From NCBI GenBank assembly GCA_937959315.1, contig CALGRC010000034.1:1-6125 (forward strand): 6,125 nucleotides of DNA. The letters run 5' to 3'. Origin of the DNA: an uncultured Clostridia bacterium (GTDB lineage: Bacteria > Bacillota > Clostridia > UMGS1810). The position numbers and the translations under genes were made by a program. This document shows positions 1 to 4,737 of the stretch, piece by piece (the stretch's first letter is position 1; the number at the start of each line of letters is the position of its first letter). The notes below the pieces were generated by a model. That model was given only the letters and a program-made list of their open reading frames with translations, did no database searches and had not been told where the DNA came from.

Positions 1-1024
1 TTGCACCGATGGTTGTAACCGTCGGCGGTAGCGCCAGATTTTCAAGGCTCTGACAGTAGGAAAAAGCGTTTTCCCCAATGCTGGTAACGCCAACTGGCAG
101 GACAATCTTTTTCAGTGCGCTACAGGAAGAAAAACAGGAATCCGGGATGGCGGTAATGCCCGCTCCAAACTCGATGGATTCCAGATTTTCGTTCGAGCCA
201 AAGGCTGCTACGCCAAGCGTCCGCAGACTGTACGGCAATTTCAACTGCCGTAAATCGCAACTGGAAAACGCCCGCGTCCCAATGTTTGTCACATAACTGG
301 GGATATTGATGTCGGTCAACGACTCGCAAACCCAAAACGCTTCGTTCCCAATCGACTTGATCCGCTCTGAAAGGGTAACCGTTTTCAGCGATGGGCACCG
401 CTTGAACATTTGTCCCGGAATATCTGCGTTTGAATGGATGACAGCCGTTTGTAAATTTGGGCACTCCTCAAAAATGCCCGTACCATAGGTGGTGACGCTG
501 GAGGGGATGGTGATGGATGTCAGCCCGGATTTATAAAATGCAGCAGTATCAATCCAATATACTTTTTCTGGTAGGGTGATGGATGTTAAGGATACGCAAT
601 TTTCAAATGCACCAAACCCAATGCTGCGCAGTTCACTTCCGAGCGTGATGCTTTGCAGCGATGTACAGCCAGAAAATGCCACATCACCGATTTCCCTTAC
701 CGTATCCGGCAGCTTGACGCTCTTTACATTGGTCAGTCCATAGAACAGCCAATCGGATATGTTGGTAATGCCTTCACTGACAACGATGCTCGTTATATCG
801 TCCTTAAACGATGAAAACAGGATATATTTATGATTCAAGTTTCCGGTTCCAATAATGGAAAGCTGCCCGGTATCGGTATTAAACTGGTAAATGGCATCCG
901 GTCCCGGCTTGTCGTATGGCCCGCCCTCGATGATTTTGGCAGACGCAGCAAATGGGAAGGATACCATCGTCATCAATAGCAAGCCCATAGATAAAAGCAG
1001 GCATACGGTTTTTTTGTGGTTCAT
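1..1024 (-). CDS. Secreted BspA-type leucine-rich-repeat protein, 3' end missing
   Basis: The frame is open from an ATG at 1024 to the left edge, giving 341 visible residues and no stop, so the C-terminus lies outside the window. The start has a strong AGGAGGT site at 1030-1036, 5 nt away. Residues 1-29 form a Sec signal peptide: KK near the start, a hydrophobic core (LLLSMGLLLMTMV), and a likely cleavage site after AASA. No lipobox cysteine is seen. Residues 45-62 (IYQFNTDTGQLSIIGTG) resemble the short beta segment often found ahead of the repeats in this family. From about residue 77 there are roughly twelve LRR_5/BspA repeats of 22-23 residues with pattern LxSIxxPxxVxxIGxxAFxxC; the last is cut by the window edge. 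Family members are surface-exposed or secreted and some bind host or bacterial ligands; the partner here is unknown. The anchor would lie in the missing part. The gene follows pcfB in the same direction but behind a terminator, suggesting cargo rather than core transfer machinery. Confidence 0.9.
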   Translation of the reverse strand, partial: MNHKKTVCLLLSMGLLLMTMVSFPFAASAKIIEGGPYDKPGPDAIYQFNTDTGQLSIIGTGNLNHKYILFSSFKDDITSIVVSEGITNISDWLFYGLTNVKSVKLPDTVREIGDVAFSGCTSLQSITLGSELRSIGFGAFENCVSLTSITLPEKVYWIDTAAFYKSGLTSITIPSSVTTYGTGIFEECPNLQTAVIHSNADIPGQMFKRCPSLKTVTLSERIKSIGNEAFWVCESLTDINIPSYVTNIGTRAFSSCDLRQLKLPYSLRTLGVAAFGSNENLESIEFGAGITAIPDSCFSSCSALKKIVLPVGVTSIGENAFSYCQSLENLALPPTVTTIGA

Positions 1025-1062
1025 ACTTGACCTCCTATCTATATTGGTATTTTTTGAATTTG

Positions 1063-1088
1063 AAAAAGCCGCCATATGGTATGGCGGC
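1063..1088 (-). terminator. Intrinsic terminator after pcfB
   Basis: On the minus strand an 8-bp GC-rich perfect stem (1081-1088 pairing with 1068-1075, loop 1076-1080) is followed directly by five T residues (1067-1063). It begins 28 nt after the pcfB stop and ends only 26 nt before the Shine-Dalgarno of the LRR gene. It should end the mobilization transcript. A weaker 5-bp hairpin (1095-1099 with 1107-1111) lies just upstream. Confidence 0.8.
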
Positions 1089-1116
1089 TCTCTGCACCTG
1101 TTTCTTAGGTGGGTTA

Positions 1117-1788
1117 TCATCTCAATTTTCCTTCCTGTACTTTTTTCTTCTGGGTATTCGTAAGATTGCTGGTTCTCTGCTGTCCGGGCGTTCTATCCAT
1201 TGTCGATTGACGGATTTCTGCCTTGTATTCCTCTATTTTTTTACGCACAGAAGGTTTTTGGTTAGTATCGCTGTCCGTTCTTTCCATATCCCCGTGCTTC
1301 ATAAATGCGCTCTCGCGTTGATTTTCTTTTGCACGGGGCTGGGCGTTTTTTGACGGTTCCTCCATTGCCTGACCTGCTTTTGAAATAGCGTCCTGTTCTG
1401 GCTCTGGTTCTATTTCCGGGGCGGCATAGCCCAGTTTTTCCATAATATAGTTGAGTTTTGTTACATCTTCCTGTTTGGCGATTATATCGCACAGCCCGGT
1501 ATTGCTGGTTTTATCGGAAACAGCACTAAACAGTACGCCATATTTCTTTGCTTCCGATTGGAATGTTTTTAAGTCCTTCTCTTTGATTTGCAGGATACAC
1601 AAGGGTTTATCCGCTTTCAAAAGCTGTTTCATTGTTGTTTTCCCCTGCAATTTTGTATTCTCTTTGAGTAGGGCAATAATGATGGCGGCGAGATTTTTTG
1701 CACCAAGTCCTGCCAATTTCATTGCGGACTCAGTAATCTGTATGCTTTCCTTTACCATCAAGTCAGCGACTTCGCCGCTTGTGTTCAT
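1117..1788 (-). CDS. pcfB: PcfB-like relaxosome accessory protein (DUF3801)
   Basis: This 223-residue protein begins MNTSGEVAD and has the conserved DUF3801/PcfB region over residues 1-121, including KNLAAIIIALLKE, GKTTMKQLLK, a DLKTFQSEAKKYGVLFS segment and a final EKLGY. Residues 122-223 are a hydrophilic, charged, probably disordered tail (EPEPEQD, RKKIEEYKAEI). In pCF10, PcfB helps the relaxosome dock to the coupling protein PcfC; a similar role is inferred here. The ATG at 1788 has AAGGAG (1799-1804) at 10-nt spacing. That ribosome site lies inside a 44-bp copy of the relaxase 3' end, showing that translation was originally coupled to the relaxase. The gene is now cut off from the relaxase by an opposing toxin-antitoxin module, so it needs read-through or its own promoter. 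It ends in tandem stops (TGA TAA) ahead of a terminator. The family call is firm; the exact function is by analogy. Confidence 0.88.
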   Translation of the reverse strand: MNTSGEVADLMVKESIQITESAMKLAGLGAKNLAAIIIALLKENTKLQGKTTMKQLLKADKPLCILQIKEKDLKTFQSEAKKYGVLFSAVSDKTSNTGLCDIIAKQEDVTKLNYIMEKLGYAAPEIEPEPEQDAISKAGQAMEEPSKNAQPRAKENQRESAFMKHGDMERTDSDTNQKPSVRKKIEEYKAEIRQSTMDRTPGQQRTSNLTNTQKKKVQEGKLR

Positions 1789-1818
1789 GTTCCATCAACT
1801 CCTTGTCGGCTTGTTTTT
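1763..1818 (-). pseudogene. Vestige of the original relaxase 3' end
   Basis: Read in the relaxase frame, the minus strand here encodes KQADKELMEHEHKRRSR followed by TGA (1765-1763). The first 14 residues after the leading codon match the end of the intact relaxase gene at 2589-2632; the last three residues and the stop exist only here. The remnant overlaps the first 26 nt of pcfB. The simplest reading is that this is the original relaxase terminus, separated from the gene body by the inserted module. Sequence identity is seen directly; ancestry is inferred. Confidence 0.8.
1775..1818. repeat. 44-bp direct repeat, copy 1 (pcfB side)
   Basis: This copy is identical over 44 bp to 2589-2632, in the same orientation, offset by 814 bp. 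It carries the last relaxase codons plus the pcfB ribosome binding site, start codon and first codons, and it is the copy actually used by pcfB. Similarity stops abruptly on both sides. Confidence 0.97.
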
Positions 1819-1846
1819 TATATAGGTAAATCACCCACAAATTTAA
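1819..1846 (-). promoter_or_regulatory. Weak candidate promoter for pcfB
   Basis: On the minus strand a TATATA box (1824-1819) lies immediately upstream of repeat copy 1, with TTAAAT (1846-1841) at 16-nt spacing as a poor -35 match. It would give pcfB its own transcription after the operon was split. The region is AT-rich, so chance matches are easy. Confidence 0.22.
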
Positions 1847-1863
1847 TTTTATGAAAAATAATA

Positions 1864-1906
1864 TTTTAGGTTGCATTTATCCTAAAAATTGATATAATAA
1901 TATTAT
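1864..1906 (+). promoter_or_regulatory. phd-doc promoter with candidate Phd operators
   Basis: A TTGCAT -35 (1871-1876) and a perfect TATAAT -10 (1893-1898) are spaced by 16 nt. A 7-bp inverted repeat, TTTTAGG (1864-1870) and CCTAAAA (1881-1887), brackets the -35 box with a 10-nt gap. A 10-bp perfect palindrome ATAATATTAT (1897-1906) lies just past the -10. Phd-type antitoxins repress their own operons by binding palindromes over the promoter, so these are natural operator candidates. The second palindrome is weaker evidence because it is all A and T. Confidence 0.68.
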
Positions 1907-1922
1907 AAAGGAGGTATGATTT

Positions 1923-2165
1923 ATGCAGGTAAATACCAATAACCTTGTTTCCATTTCAGAAGCAAATCAGAATTTTTCCAAAGTAGCACGTTTGGTTGAT
2001 AAGCAAGGGGCAGCAATTATTTTGAAAAACAATTCGCCCAGATATGTTCTTATTGACTATGCACAGCTTCAGGATAACACTGTTACCGATAATGATACTG
2101 TTACATCGGTTGCAAAAAAGTTGTTGTCTAAACATCTTCACGCATTTGAGGAACTTGCAAAATGA
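1923..2165 (+). CDS. phd: Phd/YefM-family antitoxin
   Basis: This 80-residue protein has the typical Phd N-terminal DNA-binding fold over residues 1-50: VSISEANQNFSKVARLVDK, then AAIILKNNSPRYVLIDYAQL. The C-terminal segment (about 60-80, SVAKKLLSKHLHAFEELAK) is a predicted helix of the kind that fills the Doc active site. Length matches the family (about 73-85 residues). The start has AAAGGAGGT (1907-1915) 7 nt before the ATG. The stop overlaps the doc start by 4 nt (ATGA), the usual coupling that keeps antitoxin made ahead of toxin. Expected roles are neutralising Doc and repressing the operon promoter. It lies antisense to the transfer operon, between relaxase and pcfB. Confidence 0.92.
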   Translation: MQVNTNNLVSISEANQNFSKVARLVDKQGAAIILKNNSPRYVLIDYAQLQDNTVTDNDTVTSVAKKLLSKHLHAFEELAK

Positions 2166-2542
2166 TTCATCTGACAAAAGAACAAATCCTTCTGATGCAC
2201 TCGCTTTGTATATCTCAAACCGGCGGTGCGGACGGTATTCGCGATGATGGTCTGCTGGATTTGGCAGTCAATTCACCTTATCAGAGTTTTGGTGGTATAG
2301 ACTTATATCCGAGCATACAAACAAAAGCCGCCCAAATTTGTTTCAGCTTGATCAACAACCATCCATTTGTTGATGGAAACAAACGTATCGGCATACTTGT
2401 TATGCTTACTATATTAGAACTTAACGGAATAACAGTGGAAACTTCTGACGATGCGCTTATATCTTTGGGACTTTCAGTTGCCCAAGGAAATACAAATTCT
2501 GATGCAATCGCAGAATGGATTATTGCAAATACAAAATCTTAA
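2162..2542 (+). CDS. doc: Doc toxin (death-on-curing, Fic fold)
   Basis: The 126-residue protein equals P1 Doc in length. The Fic/Doc signature HPFVDGNKRIG lies at residues 67-77, with catalytic His67, acidic Asp71, and Asn73-Lys74-Arg75 for nucleotide binding. The N-terminal HLTKEQILLMH and GIRDDGLLDLAVNSPYQSFGG segments are typical of the death-on-curing family. The motif has Gly72 where P1 Doc has Ala, a common variant. P1 Doc phosphorylates elongation factor EF-Tu and stops translation; the same activity is inferred here. No own inhibitory helix is seen, consistent with inhibition by Phd in trans. Translation is coupled to phd by a 4-nt overlap. All expected catalytic residues are present, so the toxin looks functional and would select for keeping the element. 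Confidence 0.93.
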   Translation: MIHLTKEQILLMHSLCISQTGGADGIRDDGLLDLAVNSPYQSFGGIDLYPSIQTKAAQICFSLINNHPFVDGNKRIGILVMLTILELNGITVETSDDALISLGLSVAQGNTNSDAIAEWIIANTKS

Positions 2543-2544
2543 CC

Positions 2545-2577
2545 AAACGCCGGCAGGAAATTCCTGCCGGCGTTTTT
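2545..2577 (+). terminator. Strong terminator after doc
   Basis: A near-perfect palindrome with 15-nt arms (2545-2559 and 2561-2575, core CGCCGGCAGG) is followed by T residues to 2577. It begins 2 nt after the doc stop and lies between the converging doc and relaxase genes. Read from the minus strand it has only three T residues and then GG, so it should terminate much less well for the transfer operon. Confidence 0.9.
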
Positions 2578-2579
2578 CA

Positions 2580-3911
2580 TTATCGCATCCGCTTGTGTTC
2601 ATGTTCCATCAACTCCTTGTCGGCTTGTTTTTGTAGCGTTGCCGCCTGACGTTTTTTCTCGGCAATCCGGTATGCGTCCTTAAAAATGGATTTGCATAGC
2701 CGTACCTCGATACGCAGGGCTGAAAGCTCTTTGTTAATTTGCTGCGCTTTTTGCTTGGTTCCCTCACAATTTTCCTCAGTCCTTTCTGCATATAGTCGTT
2801 TGCGAAACGTAATCAGCCTTTCTATTTCGTCCTCCTTTGATTGCTGCAATGCAGACAATTCTGTGCCCGTTTCAATGCGATTGGAAACCAAAAATTTGAA
2901 TTGCCTTTGGTATCGTTCCAGCTTCAGCAGTTCCTCGCGCATGAAAAAAGACACCCGCTGGGGTGTCTGTTTCCGGCGTATTTTTTTGAACAGATAGAGG
3001 TAACGGAAGTAGAGCGCTTGAAATCCTTTGAGTTTTTTCCGCTTTCTATTCTTTAAGCTGCCTTGATACCGATATTGCTTTTTCGGCAATTCGCTGGGGC
3101 TTGCCATTTTGATACCGTTTCTTGCTGCTTTGATTCTTTCCAAAATATCGTCCTCAGAATACCCTTTCCCTAAATTGTCTAAACGGACAGGCTTTTTCCC
3201 AAACGGTGCAATGATAGAAGTGAATTTGTATTGTGCTCCTTTCCGATGTATGGTGTAGCCCCGTTCCTCCAGTATCCGCCAAAACTCCTTCATGGTATAT
3301 GCAGCTTTCATAATCTCGTCCAATTCCAGCCGTATTTGCCCCCGGATGGTTGGCCGATTCTCTTTGATTGCCTTCCACTCGGCATAGTGCAGCCCTTTTC
3401 CTTTGGGCTGGATGACAGACAGTTCATTTTCTCTGCATAGTTTATCCGATGTTGCCCGGATTTGGTTATAGTAGCTTGCCGGGGAGGAGTGATACTTTTT
3501 GCCGTCAACAAAGGAAACGGAATTGACTACAATGTGATTGTGCAGATGATGTTTGTCCAGATGCGTCCCGATTACCGCTTCAAACCGTTCCCCAAAGCAT
3601 TGCCGGGCAAATGCAATCCCAATTTCATGTGCCTGCTGTGGTGTGGTTTCGCCCGGTGCAAAGGATTGGATAAAGTGATAACCCAGTACATCGTCCTCTT
3701 TTGCCCAGCGGCGTTTGGTTTCCTGCATTTCGGTATAAGCCGTTTCTATGCTGCTGCAATTTAAGCAGGATTGAAACAGGCGCTGCTCGGTCTTTTTTGG
3801 ATTGACGGCATATGCAATTTTCCCGTCAAGGGTAGTCTTTTTCTCGTTGGACGCATAGGAAACGCTGCGACATAGGTTTTGCCTGATTGCGTACACTTTT
3901 GTGATTGCCAT
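2580..3911 (-). CDS. MOBP-family relaxase (mobilization nuclease)
   Basis: With the start at 3911 (MAITKVYAIR) the protein has 443 residues. This ATG overlaps the mobC stop by one base (TAATG) and has AGGTG at 3923-3927. An in-frame ATG at 3935 would lie inside mobC and lacks a better ribosome site. Tyr19 (SVSYAS) is the likely nucleophile. GYHFIQSFAPGE (78-89) is motif II. THLDKHHLHNHIVVN (116-130) is the metal-binding histidine motif III. From about residue 290 the chain is strongly basic and charged, probably helical or coiled-coil. The enzyme would nick oriT, stay linked to the 5' end and lead the strand through the secretion channel. It forms an operon with mobC and once overlapped pcfB. 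Its last residues (KRMR, stop at 2582-2580) differ from the apparent original KRRSR because the cassette insertion replaced them. The exact MOBP subgroup is not determined. Confidence 0.92.
   Translation of the reverse strand: MAITKVYAIRQNLCRSVSYASNEKKTTLDGKIAYAVNPKKTEQRLFQSCLNCSSIETAYTEMQETKRRWAKEDDVLGYHFIQSFAPGETTPQQAHEIGIAFARQCFGERFEAVIGTHLDKHHLHNHIVVNSVSFVDGKKYHSSPASYYNQIRATSDKLCRENELSVIQPKGKGLHYAEWKAIKENRPTIRGQIRLELDEIMKAAYTMKEFWRILEERGYTIHRKGAQYKFTSIIAPFGKKPVRLDNLGKGYSEDDILERIKAARNGIKMASPSELPKKQYRYQGSLKNRKRKKLKGFQALYFRYLYLFKKIRRKQTPQRVSFFMREELLKLERYQRQFKFLVSNRIETGTELSALQQSKEDEIERLITFRKRLYAERTEENCEGTKQKAQQINKELSALRIEVRLCKSIFKDAYRIAEKKRQAATLQKQADKELMEHEHKRMR
2589..2632. repeat. 44-bp direct repeat, copy 2 (relaxase side)
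   Basis: This copy is identical to 1775-1818 and is the one that ends the intact relaxase. It also contains an orphan AAGGAG and ATG that begin MNTSG in the pcfB frame, which then run into the terminator sequence. This orphan start is a leftover of the pcfB initiation site and leads to no real gene. Confidence 0.97.
2943..2968 (-). terminator. Terminator-like hairpin inside the relaxase gene
   Basis: On the minus strand the 8-bp perfect stem AGACACCC / GGGTGTCT (2968-2961 with 2956-2949, loop 2960-2957) is followed by a T tract (about 2948-2944), the form of an intrinsic terminator in the direction of relaxase transcription. It lies near relaxase codon 320 and encodes QTPQRVSFF. Active translation would normally mask it. 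Function is unproven. Confidence 0.35.
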
Positions 3912-4216
3912 TATATCCGTTTCACCTCGTACCATATTTTGTCCAAAGCCTCCCGCATTTTCTGTACTTCCTTGACCTGTATGACACCAATGCCATTTGC
4001 TTTGTATGCAAGCTGATTGATATTGTTGCCGATGGCGGAAAGTTCGCGGAGGAGTTTTGCGTATTCATCCGGTGGGCGAGGACGGATTTCTGTGCCCATA
4101 ATCAGCTTGCGGATATATGGTTCTCTTTTCAATCCCGCGTTTTGGGCTTGTTGTTCTAAATACGTTATTTCAGTATCAGACAATCTTACTAAAATGGCAT
4201 TTGCGCGTTTTCGCAT
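3911..4216 (-). CDS. mobC: MobC-like relaxosome protein (ribbon-helix-helix)
   Basis: This 101-residue protein starts MRKRANAILVRLSD; residues 7-41 fit a ribbon-helix-helix DNA-binding unit (ILVRLSDTEITYLEQQAQNAGLKREPYIRKLI). Residues 57-75 (RELSAIGNNINQLAYKANG) are the conserved MobC signature. The ATG at 4216 has AGGTG at 4222-4226. MobC proteins bind oriT next to the nick site and help the relaxase open the strands. The gene lies directly downstream of a hairpin cluster that is the likely oriT and is coupled to the relaxase by a TAATG junction. The family call is strong; binding to this particular DNA is inferred. Confidence 0.92.
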   Translation of the reverse strand: MRKRANAILVRLSDTEITYLEQQAQNAGLKREPYIRKLIMGTEIRPRPPDEYAKLLRELSAIGNNINQLAYKANGIGVIQVKEVQKMREALDKIWYEVKRI

Positions 4217-4357
4217 AAAATCACCTCATTTCAATATGCCGATAGGCGGGGTATTAGGGGCGAAGCCACTAACAAGCTGCATTTGGATAGCCAAATGCTA
4301 TGCTTGCCGTTCATCAAACATACAAGTATGTTCGATGAACACCGCCTGCGGCGGTTT
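4217..4357 (-). other. Candidate origin of transfer (three hairpins upstream of mobC)
   Basis: Three inverted repeats stand in a row. The first is ACCGCC/GGCGGT (4341-4346 and 4350-4355). The second is a 32-bp palindrome GTTCATC-A-AACATAC / GTATGTT-C-GATGAAC with one mismatch (4309-4340). The third is GCATTTGG/CCAAATGC (4279-4286 and 4291-4298), extendable by five outer pairs to 4273-4306. Next to them, towards mobC, lies a C-rich tract on the minus strand, CGCCCCTAATACCCCGCC (4262-4245), a possible nick region. MOBP elements commonly place oriT just upstream of mobC and the relaxase. The hairpins are seen; the oriT role and nick region are inferred. Confidence 0.55.
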
Positions 4358-4716
4358 TTAGCGTTCCGGCTCATGCTTTCTTTTCTGTTTTTTTCTGGTT
4401 CATGCTGCTTTGCTAAATCCTCAGCAAATTCTTTTATAGCAGTCTCTATTGATCCCACATGAGTGCAATCATTTTCACGCCAATGTTCATAACATTTAGA
4501 GAGCAAATTATCCACTTTCAATAGAGCTTTGATTTGTTTTTCATTAAGACGATCATCAATTTCAAAAACGATTAAAAAATCGTCGCAAATGCCAATTTTA
4601 TATGAGTTCTGCAGCACCTCCTCTGGCGTAGAATTTTTCATTTTTTCAATAAAAATATCAAATTCATGCTGTACTTTTTCATATAGCTGTTTTCTTAACT
4701 TATCTATGTTTTTCAT
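4231..4716 (-). CDS. DUF3848 protein with a probably frameshifted C-terminus
   Basis: The best start is the ATG at 4716, with AAAGGA (4726-4731) 9 nt upstream; an in-frame TTG at 4725 abuts that site and cannot be used with it. The open frame encodes 161 residues. Residues 1-105 resemble DUF3848 (KLRKQLYEKVQHEFDIFIEKM, PEEVLQNSYKIGICDDFLIVFE, LNEKQIKALLK, AIKEFAEDLAKQH), a small acidic family of unknown function found beside the giant helicases of Clostridia mobile elements. Residues from about 109 are unlike the family: RRRRCSSNILVCLMNG and onward simply translate the hairpin cluster. At the A7 run (4388-4394) a -1 shift, or one added A, would instead give a tail KKQKRKHEPER and a stop at 4360-4358, just before the first hairpin, for 119 residues. 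That looks like the natural end. The gene follows the helicase stop by 21 nt, so they are probably cotranscribed. No function is proposed. Confidence 0.78.
   Translation of the reverse strand: MKNIDKLRKQLYEKVQHEFDIFIEKMKNSTPEEVLQNSYKIGICDDFLIVFEIDDRLNEKQIKALLKVDNLLSKCYEHWRENDCTHVGSIETAIKEFAEDLAKQHEPEKNRKESMSRNAKNRRRRCSSNILVCLMNGKHSIWLSKCSLLVASPLIPRLSAY
4387..4393 (-). other. In-frame A AAA AAC slippery heptamer or frameshift site
   Basis: In the DUF3848 reading frame the codons GAA AAA AAC form the heptamer A AAA AAC, a known pattern for -1 slippage. A -1 shift reads CAG AAA AGA AAG CAT GAG and ends in HEPER and TAA. A one-base loss from an ancestral A8 run gives the same picture. The nearest strong hairpin begins about 31 nt further on, more than usual for a pseudoknot-type stimulator. 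Confidence 0.5.
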
Positions 4717-4737
4717 AATTTTCAATCCTTTCAGATT

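Larger units (their letters stand above)
1819..2588 (+). mobile_element. Inserted Phd/Doc cassette between the 44-bp repeats
   Basis: These 770 bp lie exactly between the two repeat copies and contain a promoter, a candidate operator, phd, doc and a terminator: a complete transcription unit opposed to the surrounding operon. The left end is much more AT-rich than the flanking mobilization genes. There is no transposase, integrase or terminal inverted repeat, and the duplication is far longer than a normal IS target duplication. Arrival by homologous or illegitimate recombination with a related element is therefore more likely than transposition. The boundaries rest on the repeat ends and the position in an ancestral gene overlap. 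Confidence 0.72.

Noticed and set aside
120..464. Minus-strand open frame of 114 codons
   Set aside because: It is out of frame with the LRR gene, which covers the same bases and has consistent 22-23 residue repeats throughout.
1027..1353. Plus-strand open frame resembling a small membrane protein
   Set aside because: It is antisense to the lysine-rich pcfB tail and the terminator; the hydrophobic composition follows from complementing AAG/AAA-rich codons.
2589..2604. Second pcfB start in repeat copy 2
   Set aside because: The ATG and its AAGGAG are duplicated, but after MNTSG the frame runs into the terminator and antisense doc with no PcfB similarity.
1775..2632. IS or transposon with target-site duplication
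   Set aside because: The 44-bp duplication is far longer than normal IS target duplications, there are no terminal inverted repeats, and the insert holds no transposase.
3912..3935. Upstream ATG at 3935 as the relaxase start
   Set aside because: It would overlap mobC by 25 nt; the ATG at 3911 has a TAATG coupling, a better placed ribosome site and the family-typical MAITK start.
4273..4355. Short CRISPR-like or tandem repeat array
   Set aside because: The three palindromes differ from each other in sequence and length and have no regular spacer pattern.
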